Source: JANRKF01 sp964518725 (lineage in GTDB: Bacteria > Pseudomonadota > Alphaproteobacteria > Rickettsiales > SXRF01). Taken from it: a DNA stretch of 64,000 nucleotides. Where the stretch lies: assembly GCA_964518725.1 (NCBI GenBank), contig CAZFKP010000006.1, forward strand, positions 20,281-84,280, in the 5' to 3' direction. This document shows positions 44,833 to 53,867 of this stretch, piece after piece. The translations under genes and the position numbers were made by a program. A model generated the notes under the pieces. The model did no database searches. It was given only the letters and a program-made list of their open reading frames with translations, and was not told where the DNA came from. Position 1 is the first letter of the stretch. Each line of letters starts with the position of its first letter.

Positions 44833-45561
44833 TTATTTCGACGTGCCAACCACACATCGCACGTTGACGATGAATTTTTCCGCATGCGTCAGCATCACAT
44901 TGTCGCTAAGCACAACCGGAACATTCGCGGCTGATGTCTGCACGCCGGCGTCATCCAGAAATTCGATAATGCGATCCGCCCGCACCGCGACATCGGCATG
45001 CCTTATCGTATCCACCTCGTGGGTAAGCGCATTGCGCCGTGTGACCGTGGTTTTTGCCATGATGACGCCCACCACATTGCCAAAGCGATTGAGCAACGGC
45101 CCGCCGCTATTACCACGCGAAACCGCATCCGAGAATTGTAATAAATGCCCCTCGCCCTGTGGACCCTTCAGCGCAATCAGCTCGGCCGATCGCATCACCG
45201 GCCTGCGGGTCTTCCACGTAATGTCCGGATAGCCGATAATGGTAAGCCTGTCACCCGGCTCCTGCCGATCGACCGAATCGATAAATCGCGCGCTATACGA
45301 TGCCGGTGAAGAGGCTTTCAACAATGCCAGGTCGTGATCTTTATCAACGTGCTGCAAGCTTGCCTCGATCGATTTTGCAGCATCGTACAAGCGGTAACTT
45401 TTGCACTTCTGGATCACATGATAACTGGTGAGCACATACCCGTCGCGGTGCACGTAAAAACCTGTGCCTGAGCTATATTCCACCGTGCGGGCGCAGCCGG
45501 CCGGTGCCGAGAGCAAGGTGACCATGGCCGCAAGCGTCAGTGCGTGCCTGATGTTATTCAT
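44833..45561 (-). CDS. Trypsin-like serine protease, exported
   Basis: A 242-residue S1-type protease with the triad His48 (TSYHVIQ), Asp77 (KDHDLALL) and Ser152 (RGNSGGPLL), the pattern of DegP/HtrA-like enzymes. No PDZ domain follows. The N terminus is a signal peptide (HALTLAAMVTLLSAPAGC); Cys23 may be lipidated, although Pro at -3 is unusual for a lipobox. Its start lies inside the end of motB, so it is translationally coupled to it. Substrate unknown. Confidence 0.85.
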   Translation of the reverse strand: MNNIRHALTLAAMVTLLSAPAGCARTVEYSSGTGFYVHRDGYVLTSYHVIQKCKSYRLYDAAKSIEASLQHVDKDHDLALLKASSPASYSARFIDSVDRQEPGDRLTIIGYPDITWKTRRPVMRSAELIALKGPQGEGHLLQFSDAVSRGNSGGPLLNRFGNVVGVIMAKTTVTRRNALTHEVDTIRHADVAVRADRIIEFLDDAGVQTSAANVPVVLSDNVMLTHAEKFIVNVRCVVGTSK

Positions 45562-46564
45562 CCGCAGGTATATCATCGGCCGGCGGCGGAGCCGCTTCCG
45601 GTTTTTTGGTTTCTTCTTCCGGTTTCTTGAGTTTGGCATCCGGCAGAGTGATAAGCCCGCGAGTGGTCGCCGCCTCTTTCGGATCATGGTAATAGGATTC
45701 ACGCAACACGACAATGGTAATGCGCTTGTTACGCGGGTTGCTCGGCTCGTTGGGGATCAGCAGTTCCCTGTCAGCAAGGCCGAGGATTTTCACGACGCGG
45801 TCTTTTTCCAGCACCGTCGTGGCAAGGAAGCGGCGGGCGGCGTTCGCCCGATCGGCAGACAGCTCCCACACCGTGTATTGCGGATTGACGTTACCGGATG
45901 GTGCATCCGTATGCCCATTGATGGAAATGTTATTCGGCGTTTTGGACACCACCCGCGCCATCGAATCGAGCACTTTCTTGCCAATATCTGTAAGCGAGGT
46001 GCTGCCGGGCACGAACATCGGTTGCTGAGGATCATCAATCATGTCGATCTTGAGACCCTCCAGCGTATCCTGCACCACCACATTATTGCTGTAGTCTTTC
46101 AGCTCCGGATCTTCCATCGCCTGCTTGACTTCCTGCGACGTCGTCTCGAACGTTTCCTTATCAACCTCGACATCTTCTTCGGCTTTGGCGATTTGCGCGG
46201 CATCGGTTGCTTTCGGATCAACCTTGCCCTGCGTGATATTCGGCGTATCCATGTCTTCGCCCTGCTTCACCTGTCCAACCACAAGCCCCACCGCCGTTTT
46301 ATCGGTGCGCGAATTACCTTCGGGTGCGGCGGAAAGACCGCCGTTAAACCCGATACCCTTAGAATCTTTCAGCCCCATCGTCGGCGTAAAATATTCGGCA
46401 ATCCCCTGGCGTTGTGCTTGCGATGTCGCATTTAGCAGCCATAGCAGCAGGAAGAACGCCATCATCGCCGTCACGAAATCGGCATAGGCTACTTTCCACG
46501 CACCACCATGGTGCGCGTGTCCGCCTTTTTTTATTTTCTTGATGATAATTGCGTCATCGGCCAT
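45554..46564 (-). CDS. motB: Flagellar motor protein MotB
   Basis: MotB is the stator protein that anchors to peptidoglycan and carries protons. The 336-residue product has the basic N terminus KKIKKGGHAHHGGAWKVAYADF, one membrane helix with the proton-binding Asp29, a long acidic linker (about 100-160) and a C-terminal OmpA-like domain (INGHTDAPSGNVNPQYTVWELSADRA). No motA is adjacent, which is unusual. A sodium-type PomB cannot be excluded. It implies flagella or a related motor. Confidence 0.9.
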   Translation of the reverse strand: MADDAIIIKKIKKGGHAHHGGAWKVAYADFVTAMMAFFLLLWLLNATSQAQRQGIAEYFTPTMGLKDSKGIGFNGGLSAAPEGNSRTDKTAVGLVVGQVKQGEDMDTPNITQGKVDPKATDAAQIAKAEEDVEVDKETFETTSQEVKQAMEDPELKDYSNNVVVQDTLEGLKIDMIDDPQQPMFVPGSTSLTDIGKKVLDSMARVVSKTPNNISINGHTDAPSGNVNPQYTVWELSADRANAARRFLATTVLEKDRVVKILGLADRELLIPNEPSNPRNKRITIVVLRESYYHDPKEAATTRGLITLPDAKLKKPEEETKKPEAAPPPADDIPADE

Positions 46565-46684
46565 AGGAAAATACGCTACGGCAAAATACTTAAAGAGTGG
46601 TTAGAGCCTATACATTATTTCAAACAGTGGTAGGTCACAGTACGCGCAAGGCACCATACACATTGGTGCATTGCAAAAATACTT

Positions 46685-46713
46685 TTGACACGTTTTGAAG
46701 CAGATGCTACAAG
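46685..46713 (+). promoter_or_regulatory. Possible promoter of amtB
   Basis: TTGACA (46685-46690), a 17-base spacer and TACAAG (46708-46713). The -35 is perfect and the -10 matches four of six bases. It leaves a leader of about 65 bases before ATG 46787. No sigma54 motif with GG-N10-GC spacing is visible, although amtB genes often have one. Confidence 0.4.
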
Positions 46714-46786
46714 TCCTTCGTAATAAAATAAAAAATGCCATCGCAGGCGTCCCTGAGACAACGTATAAATAACGATGAGGAATGCC

Positions 46787-48112
46787 ATGAAAAGTTTAGT
46801 CAACTGCCTATGTGTTCTGGGGCTTGCCGCTCTGGTCTACGTTATGCTACTCGACCCCGCTTTCGCTCAGGAAGCACCCCCAGCCATCGACTCTGGCAGC
46901 ACTGCCTGGATGCTGGTTTCAACCCTGCTCGTATTGATGATGACCATTCCCGGCCTGGCTCTGTTTTACGGCGGGATGGTACATAAGGAAAGCGTGCTCG
47001 CAACATTGATGCAAAGTTTCGTTACCACTTGTGTGGTCACGGTACTGTGGGTCGTGTATGGTTATTCGCTCATTTTTACCGAACATAGCGCGATTGTCGG
47101 TGGATTTGAAAAAGCGATGCTTGCGGGCATCGGTGTCAGCACCCTGTCAGGCACCATTCCCGAGAGCGTTTTTGCCATGTTCCAACTGACTTTCGGCATC
47201 ATCACCTGCGCCCTGATTTTCGGCTCGGTTGCTAACCGCATTAAGCTGTCGGCAGCAATAGCTTTCGTGGTTGCATGGTTCACGCTGGTCTACGTTCCTG
47301 TTGCTCACTGGGTATGGGGGCCAAAAGGCATGCTCGGTGGTCTTGGCATTGATGGCTACATGGGTATCTTCGGTTTCGGTCCGACCCTCGACTTCGCAGG
47401 CGGCACCGTGGTGCATATCAATGCCGGTATTGCCGGTCTGGTTGCAGCACTGGTTCTTGGCCACCGTAAAGGGTTCGGCAAAGAAGAGATGGCGCCTTCC
47501 TACAACATTGTGTTCTCGGTGATCGGCGCTTCCCTCCTCTGGGTCGGCTGGTTCGGCTTCAACGCCGGTTCGGCCGTTGCTGCCAATGGCAACGCGGGGA
47601 TGGCGATGCTGGTCACACAAGTAGCCACCGCAACCGCTGCCATCACCTGGATGTTTGTTGAGTGGGCGACCCGCCGCAAACCGAGTGTCGTCGGCATCAT
47701 TTCCGGCGCGGTTGCCGGTTTGGTCGCAATCACTCCGGCCTGCGGTTTCGTTGGTGTTGGCGGCGCGCTCGTGATTGGTGTTCTGGCGGGTGTCGGTTGC
47801 TTCTATGCATGTGGACTGAAATTCCGCTTCGGCTTCGACGATTCGCTCGACGTGTTCGGCGTTCACTGCGTCGGCGGGATCATCGGTGCATTACTCACCG
47901 GCCTCCTGGCGGTTGAAGCAGTCGGCGGCAAAGCCGGCAGCGTGCAGCAATTCCTTGCCCAGGCTGAAGGCGTTACCGTAACCCTCCTCTATAGCGGCAT
48001 CGCCAGCTTCGTGATCCTCAAGGTGATCGATGTGGTCATGGGTCTGCGCCCAAGTGCCGATGCAGAACATGGCGGTCTTGACCTGCTGATCCACGGCGAG
48101 AAGCTCCACTAA
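46787..48112 (+). CDS. amtB: Ammonium transporter AmtB
   Basis: AmtB conducts ammonium/ammonia across the inner membrane. The 441-residue product has a signal peptide (about 1-27, ending AFAQ) and eleven predicted helices. Visible are the phenylalanine-gate region and the twin pore histidines in VVHINAGIAG (His210) and GVHCVGGIIG (His360). ATG 46787 follows GAGGA by six bases; ATG 46775 has no site. The usual glnK neighbour is absent. A terminator follows. Confidence 0.96.
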   Translation: MKSLVNCLCVLGLAALVYVMLLDPAFAQEAPPAIDSGSTAWMLVSTLLVLMMTIPGLALFYGGMVHKESVLATLMQSFVTTCVVTVLWVVYGYSLIFTEHSAIVGGFEKAMLAGIGVSTLSGTIPESVFAMFQLTFGIITCALIFGSVANRIKLSAAIAFVVAWFTLVYVPVAHWVWGPKGMLGGLGIDGYMGIFGFGPTLDFAGGTVVHINAGIAGLVAALVLGHRKGFGKEEMAPSYNIVFSVIGASLLWVGWFGFNAGSAVAANGNAGMAMLVTQVATATAAITWMFVEWATRRKPSVVGIISGAVAGLVAITPACGFVGVGGALVIGVLAGVGCFYACGLKFRFGFDDSLDVFGVHCVGGIIGALLTGLLAVEAVGGKAGSVQQFLAQAEGVTVTLLYSGIASFVILKVIDVVMGLRPSADAEHGGLDLLIHGEKLH

Positions 48113-48120
48113 TCGCCTAC

Positions 48121-48177
48121 CCCGCCATGGCGGGAACGTTACTGAAAAAGCCCCGGCGCCTATGCCGGGGCTTTTTT
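48121..48177. terminator. Palindrome and intrinsic terminator after amtB
   Basis: Eight bases after the amtB stop is a perfect 14-base palindrome CCCGCCATGGCGGG (48121-48134). Then AAAGCCCCGGC-GCCTAT-GCCGGGGCTTT with a T6 run (48145-48177) forms a strong rho-independent terminator. Confidence 0.9.
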
Positions 48178-48216
48178 GTGGTTTGAATCACAACCGGATT
48201 CTGCTACCACCGCACT

Positions 48217-49137
48217 ATGAAGATCACATTCCGCCTTCCCTATTATTTCTGGGTTGCCTTCGTGGTGCCCATCTTCCTGATTTACTACCCGGTGGGCATG
48301 CTGGTGGTGCATCATATCGATGATTCCCCCGACTACGATATCAGCGCATACCGTATTGACGGCGGTAGCGAAAGCGTGAGCGCCGCCATTGCGTTGATTG
48401 ACCGTGAAACCGCAACGCACTGGACACCTAACGACCCCTTCTTTTATCCGGGTGCCGCACTTGTCCGTATGCCAGCGTTCCAGCGCGGCATGATGGCGTC
48501 GATCGCACGTTTTTCCATCGAGCTCTCCGACCAACTTGGCCGTAGCCGAGGCTCCAGCAAAGCCGATGCGGATTTGCAAAAGGCTGCCGGGTTGCTCAAC
48601 TATTCGCCCGATGTCTGGATGTGGGATTTTTCGGTCTCGCTGTTTCCAACCGCCTCCTCGGAAAAACAATACCGCGAAGGTATGCAGTCATTGGTGCGCT
48701 ATAATGAGCGGCTGACCAAAGGCGAGGCTGTGTTTGAGCGGCGCTCCGACAATTTAATGCAGATGCTCGACCGGATCGCCGCCGATCTTGGGTCTACTTC
48801 CGCGATCATTGACGAACATGTGCGCGAGGGCTCAGGGCTATCATTCCAACGATCAGCAGAAATCTTCTATGCGACGAAAGGAAGGATGGCGGCTAACTAC
48901 CTGCTACTGAAAGCGCTGGAGAAAGATTTTGAACCACTGGTTAGCGAACGACAGATGAAGACCGTGTGGGACGCCATGCTCGCAAGCCTGCGCGAGGGCA
49001 TGGAATCCAATCACTTCCTGGTCATCAACGCCGACCCGAAAACCTCGATCTTTGCCAACCATCTTGCAAGCCAGGGGTTCTATCTGATGCGCGCCCGCAC
49101 GCAAATGCGGGAAATCACCAATATCCTGCTCAAATAA
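48217..49137 (+). CDS. DUF2333 family protein
   Basis: A 306-residue protein with one N-terminal membrane helix (FWVAFVVPIFLIYYPVGMLVV) and a large, probably periplasmic domain. HWTPNDPFFYPGAALVRMPAFQRG, IELSDQLGRSRGSSKADADL and WMWDFSVSLFPTASSEKQY match the DUF2333 family, whose function is unknown. The stop overlaps the ATG of the methyltransferase (TAATG), suggesting a three-gene set with the UbiA-type gene. Confidence 0.85.
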   Translation: MKITFRLPYYFWVAFVVPIFLIYYPVGMLVVHHIDDSPDYDISAYRIDGGSESVSAAIALIDRETATHWTPNDPFFYPGAALVRMPAFQRGMMASIARFSIELSDQLGRSRGSSKADADLQKAAGLLNYSPDVWMWDFSVSLFPTASSEKQYREGMQSLVRYNERLTKGEAVFERRSDNLMQMLDRIAADLGSTSAIIDEHVREGSGLSFQRSAEIFYATKGRMAANYLLLKALEKDFEPLVSERQMKTVWDAMLASLREGMESNHFLVINADPKTSIFANHLASQGFYLMRARTQMREITNILLK

Positions 49138-50033
49138 TGCGACGCACGCACGCCCAGGATCAACACGAAACTCACCCGTGCTGGTTATGCGGCGATACAA
49201 ACCTCCACCTCGTTGCCACCGGCATCGCCGCAGAGGCAATCACCCCGGCGCATTTTGCGATTACGGATTCCGACTACGGACAAACGCTCACCCTTTACCA
49301 ATGCCAATCCTGCGGCTTCCGCTTTTGCCCGGATGCAGGCGACGTTACCCATTACTATACCGACATGGAAGATACAGAGTACGAACATACGCGCAAGCAG
49401 CGCGCCCTGCAGGCACGCAATCTACTACACCAACTCCGACGCTATAAACCCTCCGGCACCTTGCTTGATATCGGCGCCGGCAGCGGCATTCTGGTCGAGG
49501 AAGCCATCCAACTCGGCTACCGCGCACACGGGATTGAGCCAAGCACATGGCTGGTGCAGCAGGCCAGCCAAAAATCCATCCCCGTCACCCATGGGGTTTT
49601 TCCCGGCGACTGCCCCGGCAACGACTATGACATCATCACACTGGTCGATGTGCTGGAGCACGTCCACAACCCACTTGCCTTGCTGCAAAACACCGTGCGT
49701 TTCCTGAAGCCGGGCGGCATCGCCGTTATCGTCACTCCCGACATAGCATCCGTCGCCGCACGGGTACTGGGACGGAAATGGTGGCATTACCGTATTGCAC
49801 ATATTGGGTATTTCTCTCGGAAAACACTTTTGTTTGCCTTGCACAAGGCAGGCCTGCGCGCCGCCGGCTGGCGGCGGCCGACATGGTTTTTCCCACTTAG
49901 TTATCTCGTGCTCCGGCTCGGACACTATGTGCCGGGCATCCGGCACCTCGCACGATGGCACGCGCTGGAATCGATCACCATCCCACTCAACCTGTATGAT
50001 TCATGGCTGGTCATCGCAAGGAGGCATGAATGA
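49137..50033 (+). CDS. SAM-dependent methyltransferase with N-terminal zinc ribbon
   Basis: A 298-residue protein. Residues 15-18 (CWLC) and 56-59 (CQSC) form a likely zinc ribbon. The class I SAM domain follows: LLDIGAGSGILVEEA (109-123), HGIEPS, and DVLEHVHNPLALL, then a C-terminal hydrophobic tail. This architecture occurs in methyltransferases acting on sugars and lipid-linked glycans. The substrate cannot be told. It overlaps its neighbours by one and four bases. Confidence 0.85.
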   Translation: MRRTHAQDQHETHPCWLCGDTNLHLVATGIAAEAITPAHFAITDSDYGQTLTLYQCQSCGFRFCPDAGDVTHYYTDMEDTEYEHTRKQRALQARNLLHQLRRYKPSGTLLDIGAGSGILVEEAIQLGYRAHGIEPSTWLVQQASQKSIPVTHGVFPGDCPGNDYDIITLVDVLEHVHNPLALLQNTVRFLKPGGIAVIVTPDIASVAARVLGRKWWHYRIAHIGYFSRKTLLFALHKAGLRAAGWRRPTWFFPLSYLVLRLGHYVPGIRHLARWHALESITIPLNLYDSWLVIARRHE

Positions 50034-50974
50034 ACATAGTGCCTTATATCCGGCTGGCTCGCCCCGATAACTGGACAAAGAACCTGCTGATGTTCGCAGG
50101 CATGTTGCTCGCTTATTATTTCTGCCGGTGTGACCTGCTGCCGCATCATTACGCAACCGCCCTGTGGTCGCTTGCGAGCCTGTGCCTTGCCTCCTCAGCA
50201 AACTATGTATTGAATGAATCGCTGGATGCCAGATCCGATGCGTACCACCCTATCAAGAAAAATCGGGCGGCGGTGCAACACACATTGTCCAAACAATGCG
50301 TGAGCGTTGAATATCTGGTGTGCGCCGTGCTGGCAATCACGCTGGCGTCTACCGCACACCCGCACATCGCCTACCTTATTGGCCTGTATATCGCATTCGC
50401 ATGGCTCTATAATATCCCCCCGTTCCGCCTGAAAGACCGAGCCTATATGGATGTGCTGCTAGAATCGGCGAACTACCCCATCCGTATCCTGCTTGGCTGG
50501 ATGTGCGTGATTCCGGAAGCATTGCCGCCATCTTCCGTGCTGATTATCGGTTGGTCGATCGGGGCGTTCGCCATGAGCCTGAAACGGCTGGCCGAATTCC
50601 AACTGTTTGAAACCCAAGTGCAGGCGGCGCAATACAGAAAATCCTATGCAGTATACGGCCTGCACTCACTTGCAATGTCCGGGCTTGTCTACGCCATGCT
50701 GACTATTTTCGGGGCGACCATCTTCGCACTCAAATATAAGACGGAGATGGCGCTGATGGTGCTGCTGCTGATGGGATGGATGGCGTGGTATTTCTGGATG
50801 GCGCTGCAACGCAATGCCTGCATCATCTATCCTGAGCGCTTGCTCGGAAACAAGGTATTCTGCCTACTGGCGCTGATTACAGTGGTGTCTGGCACCCTGC
50901 TCCCCCACTCCAGTTTTACCTGGCTGCATGCGCTGAACCAGCCGCTTGCCTTCGACGAATACGCCGCTCCTTAA
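50030..50974 (+). CDS. UbiA-family prenyltransferase
   Basis: A 314-residue membrane protein with about eight helices. RLARPDNWTKNLLMFAGM and NESLDARSDAYHPIKKNR (first Asp-rich motif) resemble decaprenyl-phosphate phosphoribosyltransferase-like UbiA proteins rather than ubiquinone UbiA. The second motif region reads IPPFRLKDRAYMDVLLES. Such enzymes make polyprenyl-phosphate sugars for glycan synthesis; this is inference from the subtype. It is coupled to the methyltransferase by a four-base overlap. Confidence 0.82.
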   Translation: MNIVPYIRLARPDNWTKNLLMFAGMLLAYYFCRCDLLPHHYATALWSLASLCLASSANYVLNESLDARSDAYHPIKKNRAAVQHTLSKQCVSVEYLVCAVLAITLASTAHPHIAYLIGLYIAFAWLYNIPPFRLKDRAYMDVLLESANYPIRILLGWMCVIPEALPPSSVLIIGWSIGAFAMSLKRLAEFQLFETQVQAAQYRKSYAVYGLHSLAMSGLVYAMLTIFGATIFALKYKTEMALMVLLLMGWMAWYFWMALQRNACIIYPERLLGNKVFCLLALITVVSGTLLPHSSFTWLHALNQPLAFDEYAAP

Positions 50975-51012
50975 GCCGCTCCACCTCGCATGCTGGCGGA
51001 TAACAAGAAATG

Positions 51013-51041
51013 TTGCGTCTTTACAAGGTATGTCATATACA
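51013..51041 (+). promoter_or_regulatory. Possible promoter of the pyrH-lpxB run
   Basis: TTGCGT (51013-51018), a 17-base spacer and TATACA (51036-51041), 72 bases before pyrH. Match quality is moderate (three of six and four of six). It is the best pair in the 139-base gap. Confidence 0.28.
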
Positions 51042-51113
51042 CGTGATTGTAATGCCGGTAGGTTGACTATTCGCCATGTTTCGTTCGACTTATCCAACCC
51101 TCAAAGCACCGTT

Positions 51114-51857
51114 ATGACCATAACCACTAAAAAATCCTCCAAAATAAAACCGCGCTATAAACGTGTCCTGCTTAAAATTTCCGGCGAAGCGCTCATGGGC
51201 GGCGGCCAGTACGGGCAGGATCCGAAGACCGTTGACCGCATCTGCCGCGATATCAAACAAGCGGTCGGCATGGGCGTCGAAGTCTGCCTCGTCGTCGGCG
51301 GAGGCAATATTTTCCGCGGCATCCAAGGTGCCGCCAGCGGCATGGAACGCGCCAGCGCCGATTACATGGGCATGCTCGCCACCGTCCTCAACGCCCTCGC
51401 CATCCAGAATAATCTTGAGCGCCTTGGTGTCGATACCCGCGTGCTTTCCGCCATCAGCATGATGCAGGTGTGCGAGCCGTACATCCGCCGCCGCGCCGAA
51501 CGCCATATGGAGCGCGGCCGCGTCGTCATTTTCGCCGCCGGCACCGGCAACCCCTACTTCACCACCGATACCGCAGCGGCACTGCGCGCCAACGAAATGG
51601 GCTGCGACCTGTTGCTGAAAGGCACGCAAGTGGACGGCGTTTATTCCGCCGACCCCAAGAAAAACAAACATGCCAAGCTCTTTTCCACCCTCACCTATCA
51701 CCAGGTGTTGGTCAAAGACCTGAAGGTAATGGATGCCGCAGCGATTTCGCTCGCCCGCGAGAACCAGATCCCGATCATGGTCTTCAACATCCACAAGGCG
51801 GGTGGGTTTGCCGAAGTGCTTTCCGGCAAAGGCAAATTCACACTGATTCAGGATTAA
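51114..51857 (+). CDS. pyrH: UMP kinase
   Basis: PyrH phosphorylates UMP to UDP. The 247-residue amino-acid-kinase-fold protein has RVLLKISGEALMG, CLVVGGGNIFRG, DYMGMLATVLNALAIQ, AAGTGNPYFTTDTAAALRANEM and KGTQVDGVYSADPKKN, all diagnostic. ATG 51114 fits the family start. It opens the conserved pyrH-frr-uppS-cdsA order; rpsB and tsf, often upstream, are not here. Confidence 0.97.
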   Translation: MTITTKKSSKIKPRYKRVLLKISGEALMGGGQYGQDPKTVDRICRDIKQAVGMGVEVCLVVGGGNIFRGIQGAASGMERASADYMGMLATVLNALAIQNNLERLGVDTRVLSAISMMQVCEPYIRRRAERHMERGRVVIFAAGTGNPYFTTDTAAALRANEMGCDLLLKGTQVDGVYSADPKKNKHAKLFSTLTYHQVLVKDLKVMDAAAISLARENQIPIMVFNIHKAGGFAEVLSGKGKFTLIQD

Positions 51858-51875
51858 TTTAGCAAGGATAACCCG

Positions 51876-52430
51876 ATGACTGCCGATATCAATGAACTGA
51901 AACGCCGCATGGAAGGCGCCCTCAAATCCCTCCACACCGAGTTTGGCGGGTTGCGTACCGGCCGCGCCAACGCCTCGCTGCTCGAACATATCCAGGTAGA
52001 TGCCTACGGCGCCATGACGCCGCTGAACCAGGTCGCGAACATCAGCATTCCCGAACCGCACCTGCTGTCGGTGCAGGTATGGGACAAGGGCGTGGTGAAG
52101 TCGGTAGAAAAAGCGATCAACTCGGCTGGCCTTGGCGTCAATGCCAGCGCCGACGGGCAGTTGGTGCGCGTGCCGATCCCGCCGCTGTCGCAGGAACGCC
52201 GCGTCGAGCTGACCAAGGTCGCCAGCAAATACGCAGAGAGCGCCAAAGTTTCCATCCGCAACGTGCGCCGCGATGGCATGGACGCGCTCAAAAAACAGGA
52301 GAAAGACGGCGATATCTCCAAGGACGAGCATAAAAAAGGCGAAACCGAAATCCAGAAGCTCACCGACGAATATATCAAAAAAGTCGATGAGGCGCTGGCG
52401 GTGAAAGACAAAGAAATTCTCGGCAATTAA
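51876..52430 (+). CDS. frr: Ribosome recycling factor
   Basis: RRF splits post-termination ribosomes together with EF-G. The 184-residue product has LRTGRANASLLEHIQVDAYG, NISIPEPHLLSVQVWD, IRNVRRDGMDALKK and LTDEYIKKVDEALAVKDKEI, all conserved. AAGGA lies before the ATG; it follows pyrH by 18 bases. Confidence 0.97.
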   Translation: MTADINELKRRMEGALKSLHTEFGGLRTGRANASLLEHIQVDAYGAMTPLNQVANISIPEPHLLSVQVWDKGVVKSVEKAINSAGLGVNASADGQLVRVPIPPLSQERRVELTKVASKYAESAKVSIRNVRRDGMDALKKQEKDGDISKDEHKKGETEIQKLTDEYIKKVDEALAVKDKEILGN

Positions 52431-52480
52431 ATCGCTAGTAGCTGGTGGCGAGTGACCGGGAGTTAGTGTAAAGTGTGCAT

Positions 52481-53218
52481 ATGACCGTAAAAAACAACCT
52501 TCACCAGCAGCCTGCTACCAGCAGCCAATCTGCACTTCCGCGCCATGTCGCCATCATCATGGACGGGAATGGGCGCTGGGCGAAGGCGCGTGGATTGCCG
52601 CGCACTGCCGGACATAAAAAGGGCGCCGACTCCTTGCGTACCATCCTCAATGCCTGCCGCGATGCCGGAGTTACGCACCTCACTGTCTATGCGTTCTCTT
52701 CGGAAAACTGGCGGCGATCGGAGGAGGAAATCACAGAGCTGATGCAATTGCTGCAACACTATCTTGAGCGTGAGCTGCAAACGCTGCACGAACACCGCAT
52801 TCGCCTGCGCTTCATCGGCGACACCGGGATGCTGGCGCCGGAAATCCGCTCCCAGCTTGCTGACGCGACAAAACTCACTGAGCGTAATGACGCGTTCCAC
52901 TTCACCATTGCACTGAGCTACGGCGCCCGCCAGGAAATCACCCGTGCCGTAAAGAAAATCATCGCCTCAGGCATCGAGCCGGATGCGATTACCGAAGAGA
53001 CGATTACCGATGCGCTCGATACACACGGCCTGCCCGAGCCGGATCTGCTGATCCGCACCGGCGGCGAGCAGCGCCTGTCCAACTTCCTGTTGTGGCAATC
53101 GGCCTATACGGAATTTTATTTCACCGACGTGTTGTGGCCGGATTTCGGAAAGGCGGAATTCACGGAGGCACTCGATAATTTTATTACAAGGGAGCGACGT
53201 TATGGAACCGCAGGATGA
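52481..53218 (+). CDS. uppS: Undecaprenyl diphosphate synthase
   Basis: UppS condenses isoprenyl units to the C55 carrier for peptidoglycan and LPS. The 245-residue product has HVAIIMDGNGRWAKARGLPR (catalytic Asp), AGHKKGADSLRTI, YAFSSENWRRS and the C-terminal LIRTGGEQRLSNFLLWQSAYTEF (broken here by normal variation). The first 22 residues (QQPATSSQSALP) extend beyond the family core and are encoded by an arm of a local inverted repeat. It overlaps cdsA by 17 bases. Confidence 0.95.
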   Translation: MTVKNNLHQQPATSSQSALPRHVAIIMDGNGRWAKARGLPRTAGHKKGADSLRTILNACRDAGVTHLTVYAFSSENWRRSEEEITELMQLLQHYLERELQTLHEHRIRLRFIGDTGMLAPEIRSQLADATKLTERNDAFHFTIALSYGARQEITRAVKKIIASGIEPDAITEETITDALDTHGLPEPDLLIRTGGEQRLSNFLLWQSAYTEFYFTDVLWPDFGKAEFTEALDNFITRERRYGTAG

Positions 53219-53867
53219 GCTGAAGAAAGACGATTTCTCGGAACTTAAAACACGCGCCATTGCCGGCGCTGTCATGGCGATCATGGTGCTGTCCGCGCTG
53301 GCGCTCGGCGGCATGTTTTTCATCGCGCTGATTATGCTTGCAGCACTGCAGATGATCCGCGAATGGGATACGATCACCATCAACGAAAATATCCTCTGGC
53401 GGCTGGCGGGGCTTGCCTATGTGGCAGTGCCGGCTGCTTCGTTGGTGTGGCTACGCAACCTTGAACATGGCGCAGCGCTGGTGCTGACCGTGTTGCTGAT
53501 TATCTGGGCGACCGATATCGGCGCCTATTTTGCCGGCCGCTTCTTTGGTGGCTCCAAGCTTGCCCCTGCCATCAGCCCGAATAAAACCTGGTCCGGCCTG
53601 CTGGGCGGCATGCTGGCCGCCGCCGTCATCGCGGCGATCTGCACGAGCTTCTCCCCCACCCCTACCTCCGTTGCATCCGCCCTCGGCATCGGCATGCTGC
53701 TCGCCATTCTGGGGCAAATCGGCGACCTATTTGAATCCTGGCTCAAGCGCCGCGCCGGCGTCAAAGACAGCGGCAATTTAATTCCCGGCCATGGCGGATT
53801 GCTCGACCGTGTCGACGGGCTGGTGCTCAGTGTGCCGATCTTCGCCCTCATCGCGTGGGCGGCATGA
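53202..53867 (+). CDS. cdsA: Phosphatidate cytidylyltransferase
   Basis: CdsA makes CDP-diacylglycerol from phosphatidate in the inner membrane. The 221-residue product is short for the family (usually about 260-285) but has several helices and the signature SPNKTWSGLLGG plus the C-terminal KDSGNLIPGHGGLLDRVDG. AAGGGAG precedes the ATG. The missing length is N-terminal, where one or two helices are fewer. Confidence 0.94.
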   Translation: MEPQDELKKDDFSELKTRAIAGAVMAIMVLSALALGGMFFIALIMLAALQMIREWDTITINENILWRLAGLAYVAVPAASLVWLRNLEHGAALVLTVLLIIWATDIGAYFAGRFFGGSKLAPAISPNKTWSGLLGGMLAAAVIAAICTSFSPTPTSVASALGIGMLLAILGQIGDLFESWLKRRAGVKDSGNLIPGHGGLLDRVDGLVLSVPIFALIAWAA

